Positions 1-6,292 of a DNA stretch of 10,077 nucleotides are shown here, piece by piece. The stretch is taken from the NCBI GenBank assembly GCA_030638305.1, contig DAOWEW010000245.1, positions 1-10,077 of the forward strand. Direction: 5' to 3'. How positions within the stretch are numbered: position 1 is the first letter of the stretch; every line of letters begins with the position of its first letter. This DNA is from Desulfobacteraceae bacterium. GTDB lineage: Bacteria; Desulfobacterota; Desulfobacteria; Desulfobacterales; ETH-SRB1. Under the pieces are notes generated by a model, which was not told the DNA's origin, made no database searches, and worked only from the letters and a program-made list of their open reading frames with translations. Position numbers and translations under genes: made by a program.

Positions 1-601
1 CCATGGCATTGGTCGATTGCGTAATCTGGTCAATAACCTTCTTTGATATGTTGAAATTTGAAAGTAAACCAAATGCCTTTGAGTCGAACAGGTAGGTTCT
101 CTCTTTGCCGCAAAGCAATATGTCAAGGATGGTCAAACGGTTTTTGTGGGGGACAGTAAAAAATGCCGTATAGAAAGGATTGCAAAAAATTTGTGAATAT
201 TGATTTTCGCCGTTGACCTTTACCGTAGTATCGTCAACTTGGTGAAATGGCGTAGTTTCCAAAGCAGCACGGAAAATATCCTCTTTTTCCTTGTTAAAGC
301 CGGTTTCGTCATTTGTAAGGATTCTCGAAATCGTTGATTGTGAAATGAAAATTCCAGAATTTTCAAGGAGCTCCAGAATTTTTGGCTCGGACATGTTGCC
401 CACATATTTAAGCGTGCATACCAGCGATCTTACGCCAGTACCGAATTCTCCTTTAACTCCACTCGGCACTTCACCGAGGTAAGTTTTATTCTCCGCCGGA
501 GAGTAATTTTTTTCCCTTTTATATTCAACGTTGTCTGTGGTAATCAGAATTTCCTGAACTTCATCTTTGGTTTTTTTTCTCCCTTTTTCTCCCTTTTTTT
601 T
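1..601 (-). CDS. Transposase catalytic frame, partial, reached by -1 frameshift
   Basis: Reading the minus strand in the -1 frame relative to the N-terminal ORF gives about 200 uninterrupted codons to the window edge. Visible landmarks, in order, are KDEVQEILIT near the junction, YLGEVPSGVKGEFGTG, a helix-turn-helix-like stretch (MSEPKILELLENSGIFISQS), and then FHQVDDTTVKVNGENQYSQI and NPFYTAFFTVPHKNRLTILD. The VDDTTVKV segment probably carries the first catalytic Asp of an RNase H-fold DDE transposase. This is an inference, because the remaining acidic residues are beyond position 1. No good start codon or ribosome binding site is seen at its beginning, so it is probably translated as a fusion with the upstream frame. 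Confidence 0.65.
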
Positions 602-858
602 CTCTCTGTTTCCGAAGATACGTTGCCCTGGCCTCCTTTTTTGTTGCCGCGAACATTGGGCTTTCCTTGTTCCCCTTTCAGCAAGTTGACTTCATCTCGC
701 AGTTTCTGGTTTTCTATCTTTAATATCTCATTCTCTTGATTCAAACGTTCAACGAGCTGAAGAAGGACAAAAACGGCCTTCGACCCAGACTCATTTTCGG
801 TTGCATCTGGCCAGATGTTTATATTCTGAAGAATTTGATTTATCTCTGAAGGAGTCAT
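544..858 (-). CDS. Transposase N-terminal frame (orfA-like, 104 aa)
   Basis: This 104-residue frame starts at ATG 858. Residues about 30-61 form a leucine-rich coiled coil (LLQLVERLNQENEILKIENQ and onward), followed by KGEQGKPN and a very basic Lys/Arg/Gly-rich tail. Coiled coil plus basic linker is the usual N-terminal layout of IS66-like transposases, where it serves multimerisation and DNA binding. An AAGGGG sequence lies about 15 nt before the ATG, which is rather far for a ribosome binding site. The last 15 or so codons (PKMKFRKF) look like out-of-frame read-through of the true transposase frame. The frame contains two A AAA AAA heptamers, so the product may be extended by -1 frameshifting. 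Alternatively this is a simple frameshift mutation in a homopolymer. Confidence 0.65.
   Translation of the reverse strand: MTPSEINQILQNINIWPDATENESGSKAVFVLLQLVERLNQENEILKIENQKLRDEVNLLKGEQGKPNVRGNKKGGQGNVSSETERKKREKKGEKKPKMKFRKF
595..601 (-). promoter_or_regulatory. Candidate -1 ribosomal slippery heptamer A_AAA_AAA
   Basis: In the zero frame the codons read AGA AAA AAA AGG, which gives a canonical X XXY YYZ heptamer at 601-595 followed by AGGG. A -1 slip here places ribosomes exactly in the open catalytic frame (AAA AAA AAG GGA). A second A_AAA_AAA heptamer lies at 577-571 and would also reach that frame. Heptamers of this type drive transframe transposase synthesis in several IS families. 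I did not find a strong downstream stimulatory stem-loop by eye. Confidence 0.45.
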
Positions 859-859
859 A

Positions 860-873
860 ATTATTATAATAAT
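860..873. repeat. 14-bp perfect AT palindrome before the transposase start
   Basis: The sequence ATTATTATAATAAT is a perfect palindrome directly upstream of the transposase ATG. It carries a TATAAT hexamer and could hold a -10 element or an autoregulatory site. No convincing -35 was identified. Confidence 0.3.
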
Positions 874-981
874 ACCCCTTCGTTGCTGTGTTCACCCCCC
901 AAAGCAAATTTTTCCGAATTTTTAATAATCTTGATCAGATATCGGTTACCACGGAATTTGAATAGGATACAAAAGATTGTT

Positions 982-1027
982 GTATGGAAACCCATACGGT
1001 ATGCATTTCCACGCTGGAGCATGGGAA
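982..1027. repeat. Palindromic intergenic repeats (GTATGG hairpin and TTCCACGCTGGAGC repeat)
   Basis: GTATGG-AAAC-CCATAC (982-997) is a perfect small hairpin. Next to it, the imperfect palindrome TTTCCACGCTGGAGCATGGG and onward (1006-1027), followed by AACGAG, resembles a short repeat I recall seeing scattered through many bacterial genomes in the form TTCCCACGCTGGAGCGTGGGAA. The resemblance is from memory and was not searched. Nothing suggests coding in 859-1075. Confidence 0.4.
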
Positions 1028-1046
1028 CGAGAAAAATCAATCTATC

Positions 1047-1065
1047 GGGCGGCGTAAAGCCGCCC
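1047..1065 (-). terminator. REP-like hairpin, probable terminator of the methyltransferase operon
   Basis: GGGCGGC (1047-1053), a 5-nt loop and GCCGCCC (1059-1065) form a strong GC stem. It lies about 10 bp downstream of the amidase stop codon. On the minus strand the stem is followed by GATAGATTTTT, an imperfect U-run. The core GTAGGGGCGGCTTTACGCCG belongs to a palindrome type that is common as a dispersed repeat. It may therefore be a mobile REP-like element serving as the operon terminator. The U-tract is interrupted, so intrinsic termination is plausible rather than certain. Confidence 0.5.
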
Positions 1066-1075
1066 CTACAATTTT

Positions 1076-2011
1076 TTAAACCACCTGCATTGTTTTGTGT
1101 GGACTACCAAATTTCTTACCATATAAAATGCGGTGAAGTTCACGATAAGTAAAGTGTGGTTCATCATCTCTCAAGTAGGGAAGCAGAATTTTTTTTTGGC
1201 GGAGCAACTCTCTTGAAATTTCAGCATAAATTGTATCTTTTTTATAAAGTGCGGCTTTGGCGATTTGTTTCCCAAAGGGATTAATTATCTCGCTTCCTCC
1301 CCAGAACCGATAAGGATCATTCTCCCCATCCCCATCCCCATCTTCTTCCGTATTTTTCACGCGCCCTCTTTTTTCAAAATAATGTTCAACACCGACACGG
1401 TTTACACATATATTGTAAATTCCAAATACGCGCGAATAGAATCTATTTATGATTTCCCAGCTTTCAATATTTCTGAATTCGTTCCCCATAGAACCTTGGG
1501 ATGAATTTAAAATAGTTATAAATATATCTGCTTTCTGGCATATTCCCAGATAAGGAAGGGATGGGTGCCACATGTCGTTACAAATAAAAACGGATAAATT
1601 ATAGCCAAGCAACCTGAATATTGAGACTTGTTTTCCATTAGAAAAATATTTTTTTTCTTCAAATACTCCATAGTTGGGTAAATTTAATTTGCGATATGCA
1701 AATAGAATTTCCCCATCAACAGCAATAAGCGCAGAGTTATAAAAATTCATGGATTTTGACTCTTCAATAAAACCGACTATTGCTGCTGTTCCTTTTGTCG
1801 CAAGTGCCAGTTTTTTTATTTCCTTAGAATCTATTTTAAGGGCTACTTCATGATATCTTTCTCCAACAAAATATCCTGTCAGTGCCAATTCCGGGAATAA
1901 AATCAAATCCGCTTTTTTTTCTTTGGCTTGATGGATTTTTGAAATTGCATCTTCAAGGTTTGTCTTAATATCAAGTAAGACAGGTTCTGTCTGACAAATA
2001 GTAATTTTCAT
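1076..2011 (-). CDS. Carbon-nitrogen hydrolase (nitrilase superfamily amidase)
   Basis: This 311-residue protein spans a complete nitrilase-superfamily domain. The Glu-Lys-Cys triad is visible: E41 in LILFPELALTGY, K108 in AYRKLNLPNYGVFEE and C144 in VFICNDMWHP. The family cleaves non-peptide C-N bonds of amides or nitriles through a Cys thioester. The LPNYGVFEE..YF stretch after the Lys resembles the glutaminase domain of glutamine-dependent NAD synthetase, so a glutaminase-like or omega-amidase-like activity is a reasonable inference; the real substrate is unknown. Residues 222-230 (EEDGDGDGE) are an acidic insertion encoded by a 6-bp tandem repeat. The start lies only 10 bp after the MttB2 stop with no clear Shine-Dalgarno sequence, which points to translational coupling as the last gene of the operon. 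The gene has no synthetase domain, so it is not NadE itself. Confidence 0.9.
   Translation of the reverse strand: MKITICQTEPVLLDIKTNLEDAISKIHQAKEKKADLILFPELALTGYFVGERYHEVALKIDSKEIKKLALATKGTAAIVGFIEESKSMNFYNSALIAVDGEILFAYRKLNLPNYGVFEEKKYFSNGKQVSIFRLLGYNLSVFICNDMWHPSLPYLGICQKADIFITILNSSQGSMGNEFRNIESWEIINRFYSRVFGIYNICVNRVGVEHYFEKRGRVKNTEEDGDGDGENDPYRFWGGSEIINPFGKQIAKAALYKKDTIYAEISRELLRQKKILLPYLRDDEPHFTYRELHRILYGKKFGSPHKTMQVV
1324..1341. repeat. In-frame 6-bp tandem repeat (CCCCAT x3)
   Basis: Three perfect CCCCAT units read on the minus strand as GATGGG-type codons and give the alternating Asp-Gly run of the amidase insertion. The unit is a multiple of three, so slippage would change loop length without breaking the frame. 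Confidence 0.7.
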
Positions 2012-2021
2012 TTGCTGGTTA

Positions 2022-3257
2022 TCAATATAAAAAAGATTTGCCTGTATTTTTCAGGGTATGGTCATCGCGCATATAATTGGGTTTGCTGCTATTGCGTTTA
2101 ATAGCATCGAAACCTTCAGGATCATAAGGTTCGATTTCATAATCAGGAGCCTGATCCGATCCGATTTCTTTACATAGAACTATATGTTTTTCAAGCTTTT
2201 CTATGGAAAACGAAACTAATTCCTTTAAGAAACCAAAAGCATGCCTCATCTGATGAAAGCCGTATTTTTTCATCAATGCATAGCCATTAATTGCGTCTTG
2301 TTCGGACTTTTCATTTGGTTTTTCCTGATTTGTTGTGCAGGCGGTTTGTATGGAAGGTATGTTTAGTTTTTTGTTTATTTTTTCCAAAAGCAGGTTGGCA
2401 ATATTGTGGGATACCATACCAAGATCAACGGAATAGTTTTTCTGAATATTAGCAATGGAAGGCAGGCCTGCATCAACGACCATTATGCCCGGATTAACTA
2501 TTTGCGCAAGGGTTATTCCAAATAAGGCTTCAGCATGAGTCAAAGTCAAAAGTCCAGACATACTATAAGGCGCTGAGAGCCCTGCCATGGGCATTGTTGA
2601 AACATAAACGGGCAAGCCTTTCCTTACACACGACAGGAAAGGGTCTATCATTCCTTCAATAACGTTCAATGGGCTGTTTATAATGGAAAACTGTACTGTC
2701 AAATTACCTCTGGTTTCATGAACCTGCTGAGCCCTTGCTATGCCTTCGTCAGTTACGGCCGCAACGTAAATCGGTTTTGAGCAATTTTCAATTATTGTAT
2801 CTATTACTTTTACTTCCCTGTTTCTTATCAGTACTCCTCTTGCCATAAAATTTATTACTTTTGTTTCATTTACTATTTTTGCTATTTTTGCAAGGTGATC
2901 GAAGGTAGGAACTATCAGTTCCCCTGTGTCATCATCATAAACGAATGGTGCCGTACCTCCAACACCGAAGGAGTTTTCCGGAATCCAGTATTTGTCCCTT
3001 TTAGGGGTAGTGCTGATTGCCTGTTCAACCAGCGGACTCAGAATATGAAGATGCCCAGTAGTTTCATCAAAAGCAGCCAGGCCGGTATCTTCGAAGATCT
3101 GTCTGACTTCTGCAGAATTGCATTTAACTCCTGTTTCTTCCAGAATCTTTAATGCGTCCTGATGTATTTTTTCCAAAAGATTACAGTTTTCGAGGTCCAT
3201 TTTTTCTCCCAAAACTTGCGGTTTTGTATTCCCGTTTCTTATTAAAGTTAGCTCCAT
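2022..3257 (-). CDS. MttB-superfamily methyltransferase, paralog 2 (non-pyrrolysine)
   Basis: This 411-residue protein belongs to the trimethylamine methyltransferase (MttB/MtgB) superfamily. Members transfer a methyl group from a quaternary or tertiary amine to a corrinoid protein through a TIM-barrel fold. Recognisable blocks are LLEKIHQDALKILEETGV (27-44), GVGGTAPFVYDDDTG (98-112), MPMAGLSAP (222-230) and THAEALFGITLAQIVNPG (240-257). No in-frame UAG is present. The segment aligned by eye near the pyrrolysine or MtgB active-site loop reads TACTTNQEKP (305-314), unlike the usual GCSD-type loop. The protein is about 60-80 residues shorter than typical MttB. Its ATG at 3257 overlaps the flavoprotein stop by 10 bp and lacks a Shine-Dalgarno sequence. 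Met20 (3200) has GGGAG five nt upstream and may be the real start, giving 392 aa. It is clearly a paralog of the protein at 6286-7512. Its substrate is unknown. Confidence 0.85.
   Translation of the reverse strand: MELTLIRNGNTKPQVLGEKMDLENCNLLEKIHQDALKILEETGVKCNSAEVRQIFEDTGLAAFDETTGHLHILSPLVEQAISTTPKRDKYWIPENSFGVGGTAPFVYDDDTGELIVPTFDHLAKIAKIVNETKVINFMARGVLIRNREVKVIDTIIENCSKPIYVAAVTDEGIARAQQVHETRGNLTVQFSIINSPLNVIEGMIDPFLSCVRKGLPVYVSTMPMAGLSAPYSMSGLLTLTHAEALFGITLAQIVNPGIMVVDAGLPSIANIQKNYSVDLGMVSHNIANLLLEKINKKLNIPSIQTACTTNQEKPNEKSEQDAINGYALMKKYGFHQMRHAFGFLKELVSFSIEKLEKHIVLCKEIGSDQAPDYEIEPYDPEGFDAIKRNSSKPNYMRDDHTLKNTGKSFLY
3206..3210 (-). promoter_or_regulatory. Ribosome binding site supporting an internal start of MttB2
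   Basis: GGGAG followed by AAAAA and ATG (3200-3198) is the best Shine-Dalgarno arrangement near the 5' end of this gene. The upstream ATG at 3257 has none and would depend on coupling to the overlapping flavoprotein stop codon. The comparison with paralog 1 does not decide it, because the extra 19 residues give an N-terminal extension of similar length but unrelated sequence. Confidence 0.5.
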
Positions 3258-4579
3258 GGGAAAGGACTGTTGGAAACAGGATGAAGCTTGCCTTTTGCAT
3301 AACGTTCAAATCTGAAAGGTTTAAGCAAACTCTGTTTTTCTCCTGTAATTTCTTTGGCAATCAGTTTGCCGACACCGATCATTTTGTAACCATGATTGGA
3401 ATCAAGAATCATATAGCAATTATCTTTCATTGTATCGAAAACAGGAAAATTGTCAGGTGTAAAGGCTCCGAGGCCGCCAGACGGTTCATTCTTATAGTTT
3501 TGATATTTATCCTCATATCTTTTCTGACAGTGGGCAAGAGCGGATGTCCACATATGAACAAACTCCGGGCCTACAACAAAATCCGGGGAATCAATGCCAT
3601 ATGGATCAACCTTGACCTCTCCTTTAACAATATATGGAGCAGCTCCTCCCTGAACACCACCGAAATGAAAGTCAGGCTTATAATATATACCCCACATTTT
3701 GTCTGTTATAAGCGATCCATCCTCACTGGAATATAGAGGGGCATCAGTATCAATATGAATAACCGGTGGCATCTTGCCATTGTTATTCATAGCATAGTCA
3801 GGCGGAACTCCAAGAGTGCCTTCGACAAGGCCCCAGTATGTCCACATCTTAACGTTTTTATGAATATTCTTTTTATTATCTTTGATATCTATTTGATCAG
3901 GCAGATCAAGCATGTCCCAGAAGCTTTTAGCCCATGGGCCGGCTCCAATTATTAAATAATCACATTTAATATTTCCTTTTTGAGTTTCTACAGCGGCTAC
4001 AGAATTATTGCCTGTTTTTAATCCTGTTACCTTAACCCCTGTAAGAATTCTTACGCCTTCGGCTTCTGCCTTGTCGGCAAGGCGATAAAGTGATTTTGTA
4101 TTATGTGCATACCCACCTTTTAATTCATGCAAAACAGATGTAATGTTTTTAGCCTGCCAGTCATGAAAAATATTTTCTCTCATATATTTCAGGCATTCTT
4201 TTTCTCCCTCAATAAACAAGGAATCATAGCCTATCTCCTGCTGCTGTTTATGAATTTCAGCAACATCGGCATGCATAGGTTCGCAGGATATCTGCATATA
4301 GCCTATTGGATGATAACCGTATCCTTTTGCATCCTCTTCCCAAAGAGCAACGCTATGAGCCATGAGTTCCCGCATGGCCGGCTGAAAATAGTTATTTCTT
4401 ATTATACCACATGCAATACCTGAAGCGCCGGCTCCGATAGCTGCTTTATCAATAACAAGAATATCTTTGCCGGATCCGGCTTTTTTTTGCTTTAGTTCCT
4501 TTGCTAGATGATATGCGGTGCTTAATCCGTGTATGCCTGCACCTATAATTACATACTTGTATTTTGTTGGAAATGACAT
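3248..4579 (-). CDS. FAD-dependent amine oxidoreductase (DAO / sarcosine oxidase beta-like)
   Basis: This 443-residue protein has an N-terminal Rossmann dinucleotide-binding motif, VIIGAGIHGLSTAYHLA (10-26). It then has an SoxB-like GAGASGIACGIIRNNYFQPA stretch (49-68), a second FAD contact GAGPW (212-216), and the C-terminal FAD-binding blocks FTPDNFPVFD (373-382) and NHGYKMIGVGKLIAKE (395-410). This layout is that of the D-amino-acid oxidase superfamily, closest by eye to the beta subunit of heterotetrameric sarcosine oxidase and to dimethylglycine or glycine oxidases. These enzymes oxidise a C-N bond of secondary or tertiary amines to an imine. In an anaerobe it would probably act as a dehydrogenase. 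No alpha, gamma or delta SoxADG subunit is present. A plausible ribosome binding site AAGGTAG precedes the ATG. A 65-bp gap holding a palindrome separates it from the upstream ligase gene. The substrate is not predictable; an N-methyl amino acid or an amide-protected amine would fit. Confidence 0.88.
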   Translation of the reverse strand: MSFPTKYKYVIIGAGIHGLSTAYHLAKELKQKKAGSGKDILVIDKAAIGAGASGIACGIIRNNYFQPAMRELMAHSVALWEEDAKGYGYHPIGYMQISCEPMHADVAEIHKQQQEIGYDSLFIEGEKECLKYMRENIFHDWQAKNITSVLHELKGGYAHNTKSLYRLADKAEAEGVRILTGVKVTGLKTGNNSVAAVETQKGNIKCDYLIIGAGPWAKSFWDMLDLPDQIDIKDNKKNIHKNVKMWTYWGLVEGTLGVPPDYAMNNNGKMPPVIHIDTDAPLYSSEDGSLITDKMWGIYYKPDFHFGGVQGGAAPYIVKGEVKVDPYGIDSPDFVVGPEFVHMWTSALAHCQKRYEDKYQNYKNEPSGGLGAFTPDNFPVFDTMKDNCYMILDSNHGYKMIGVGKLIAKEITGEKQSLLKPFRFERYAKGKLHPVSNSPFPWS

Positions 4580-4593
4580 TAATCTACCTTAAT

Positions 4594-4644
4594 GAATAGT
4601 TATAACGGTTTACGGTTCAAGCCGTGAACGGCTACCGAATAGTT
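4594..4644. repeat. 35-bp palindromic insert between GAATAGTT direct repeats
   Basis: Perfect 8-bp direct repeats GAATAGTT (4594-4601 and 4637-4644) flank an imperfect palindrome that contains the perfect hairpin AGCCG-TGAA-CGGCT (4620-4633). Removing the insert and one repeat would leave the ligase stop about 22 bp from the flavoprotein ATG. It resembles REP-like CGGTTCA/TGAACGG sequences. It may be a tiny mobile palindrome with its target duplication, or an mRNA-stability hairpin. The 8-bp repeat could also be coincidental. Confidence 0.45.
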
Positions 4645-6126
4645 TTACTTAAAAGGATCCCATCTAACGGTTTGTTTTTCATAGGAAGGTGGAAATTGTT
4701 TTAAAAACTCATCATAATAAAACAATTCTTTGAAAGAAGCAAAGGGTAAGCCATAGGCTGCCTTTGGCCTTATTTTAATTTCATGGGGATCAATTTTTTC
4801 AGAAATAAGTTCATCCATGATATCATCCATGCCAACACCCATGGCAAACCTTAGTTTTTCACGATTTGCTATTTTTTCAGGAAGTATATCTCTAAATGCC
4901 TCTCTCAAGATGTACTTTTCAATCTGTTTTTCTCCATAGATTTTCCAGCTCATGGGAATTTTCTGGCTGAAATCAACTATTTTTTTATCTAAGAATGGAG
5001 TTCTATACTGAACCCCATTAGCCATCCAGGCGCGATCCAGGCGCCTTAACGCGGTGTTATAGGATATTTCCAATAACTTTTTTGCCAGCCGTTCTCTTTG
5101 CTCATCACTTTTAACTTTTGGATTTTTCAAAACCATGCGATAGCCGCCAAATAATTCATCAGCCCCTTCACCTACAAAAATACAGTTTGTATGTTCCTTA
5201 ACCATTCTTGATACATAATAATTAGAAATAATACCGGAGATACAGTCTTCATCAAAACTTTCCAGATACCATACTGCATCACTGATAAAATTTTTTACAT
5301 CTGAATCAGAGATTAAATATATATGATGTTCCAGCCCCAGATATCCGGCCATTAATTTTGCATTTTCCAGATCCGGACCCGGTGCTTTTTCAACTGCACC
5401 AGTAAAGAGTTTTAGATTTGGGTTAAATTCTTTGGCTATGGCTGCTATAATAGAACTATCCAGACCACCGCTTAAAGAGATCCCGCCAACACCATCCATT
5501 CTTATTTTGACAGCCTCAATCAGAAGATCCCTTAAAATATCAATAGCCTCTTTCATATCGGTAAATTCAGGCAATTCAGGAGAATAGGACTCAAATTCTT
5601 TCATTCCTTTCTTTGAGCTGTATATGTTGCCTGGAGCAAGTTCCTGTATATTAAATTGAACATGATCTTTTAATCCCTTCATTTCTGAACTGAAATAAAA
5701 AGTGCCATTATTTGAACCAAAAAACAGCGGCCTTGCGCCAACATGATCTCTTGCCAAAATTGTTTCCTCATCCTTTTCAACGATAGCACAGGAAAAGCTT
5801 CCATAAAGCTTTGAAAAACAATCTTTTTCATACTTTTCATAGTATTGTTTAAAAAGTTCTATGTCACTTTGGCCTTCAGGTCTGTCATTGTAAAGCTCAC
5901 CGTCAAAAAGTATATAAGGCGGTTCTTCAATCGAAGTACAATAAGTTTTATCGGGAGTTAAATTGATTTCATTGGCTCCCAAAGCACCCCTATCGTCTGT
6001 AAGAGTGCGTATTGTGCTGTTATCTGAACCACGATGGCGCATATATTTCAGCATTTTACCTACTTGCTTTGTTGAGTTGAAACTAATTTTTCCGTGTTGT
6101 GATATAATACCTGCTATACTCGCCAT
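4645..6126 (-). CDS. Asparagine-synthetase-like amide ligase with inactive glutaminase domain
   Basis: This 493-residue protein has the full two-domain AsnB architecture. The N-terminal class II glutamine amidotransferase fold (about 1-180) is recognisable from IAGIIS, RHRGSDN (30-36), DGELYN (75-80) and RDHVGARPLFF (126-136). However, the nucleophilic Cys2 is Ala, the usual (R)R(L)S(I) glutamine-binding Arg region reads GANEINL (50-56), and the oxyanion Asn of NGEIYN is Asp. Glutamine hydrolysis should therefore be lost. The C-terminal adenylating domain looks intact: the PP-loop SGGLDSS (219-225), GEGADELFGGY (319-329) and RTPFLDKKIVDF (375-386). Relatives with a dead glutaminase domain include beta-lactam synthetase, which adenylates a carboxylate and uses an internal amine. 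This enzyme may likewise adenylate a carboxylate and couple an amine or free ammonia. A GGGAG ribosome binding site precedes the ATG by 8 nt. A MITE separates it from MttB1. True asparagine synthesis from ammonia remains possible. Confidence 0.88.
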   Translation of the reverse strand: MASIAGIISQHGKISFNSTKQVGKMLKYMRHRGSDNSTIRTLTDDRGALGANEINLTPDKTYCTSIEEPPYILFDGELYNDRPEGQSDIELFKQYYEKYEKDCFSKLYGSFSCAIVEKDEETILARDHVGARPLFFGSNNGTFYFSSEMKGLKDHVQFNIQELAPGNIYSSKKGMKEFESYSPELPEFTDMKEAIDILRDLLIEAVKIRMDGVGGISLSGGLDSSIIAAIAKEFNPNLKLFTGAVEKAPGPDLENAKLMAGYLGLEHHIYLISDSDVKNFISDAVWYLESFDEDCISGIISNYYVSRMVKEHTNCIFVGEGADELFGGYRMVLKNPKVKSDEQRERLAKKLLEISYNTALRRLDRAWMANGVQYRTPFLDKKIVDFSQKIPMSWKIYGEKQIEKYILREAFRDILPEKIANREKLRFAMGVGMDDIMDELISEKIDPHEIKIRPKAAYGLPFASFKELFYYDEFLKQFPPSYEKQTVRWDPFK

Positions 6127-6140
6127 GTTTTAAACTCCCT

Positions 6141-6292
6141 ATTTAGTGCCTGAACGAAAACTGCTAATTTCCCCAATTTCTGCGTCAGGCGCAAATTTTA
6201 ATCCTCAAAATACCCCATGTATTCCTGCGGTTAAAATTTGCGCTTTCCTTAAACTTGAAAAAATTTTCTATTTTTCGTTCGGGCACTATTTA
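6141..6292 (+). mobile_element. MITE copy A (about 142 bp) inserted between MttB1 and ligase genes
   Basis: The terminal inverted repeats are GTGCCTGAACGAAAA on the left (6146 on) and, reversed, AGTGCCCGAACGAAAA on the right (ending 6287). Inside them is a second inverted pair, GCGCAAATTTTAA / TTAAAATTTGCGC. Direct repeats ATTTA flank the element (6141-6145 and 6288-6292); the exact boundary is ambiguous by one base. The core (AAATTTTAA.CCTC.AAATAC..ATGTATTCCTGC.GTTAAAATTT) matches MITE copy B in reverse orientation. No ORF is present, so it is non-autonomous. Deleting the element and one ATTTA restores MttB1 codons ending AAA TAG, with the stop overlapping the ligase GGGAG ribosome binding site 12 bp before its ATG. 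Confidence 0.75.

Larger units (their letters stand above)
1..858 (-). mobile_element. Insertion sequence, 5' part, two-frame transposase, runs off left edge
   Basis: This is the proximal part of an insertion sequence read on the minus strand. An N-terminal frame (858 to 544) and a second, longer frame (about 601 to 1) are open without internal stops and overlap in an A-rich stretch. The second frame carries transposase-like sequence with a DDTT motif. The coiled-coil plus KGEQGKPN-type N-terminus recalls IS66-like DDE transposases, but I cannot assign the family with certainty. The distal part, including the far inverted repeat, lies outside the window, and I could not identify the near terminal inverted repeat in 859-1000. 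Confidence 0.75.

Noticed and set aside
220..405. 61-codon minus-strand ORF beginning MWATCPSQ
   Set aside because: This is a shadow frame. The neighbouring frame gives a continuous transposase sequence with an HTH-like stretch and the DDTT motif.
883..1152. 89-codon plus-strand ORF across the intergenic repeats
   Set aside because: It covers two palindromic repeats and the antisense of the amidase 3' end. No coding evidence was found.
1076..2011. Reading the amidase as NAD synthetase (NadE)
   Set aside because: Only the nitrilase-type domain is present. The ATP-binding synthetase domain is absent, and the protein ends after about 311 residues.
6286..6288. Amber TAG at the end of MttB1 as a possible pyrrolysine codon
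   Set aside because: The codon lies at the natural C-terminus, not in the active-site loop. Read-through enters the MITE and meets a second TAG and then TGA soon after. No other in-frame TAG occurs in either MttB gene.
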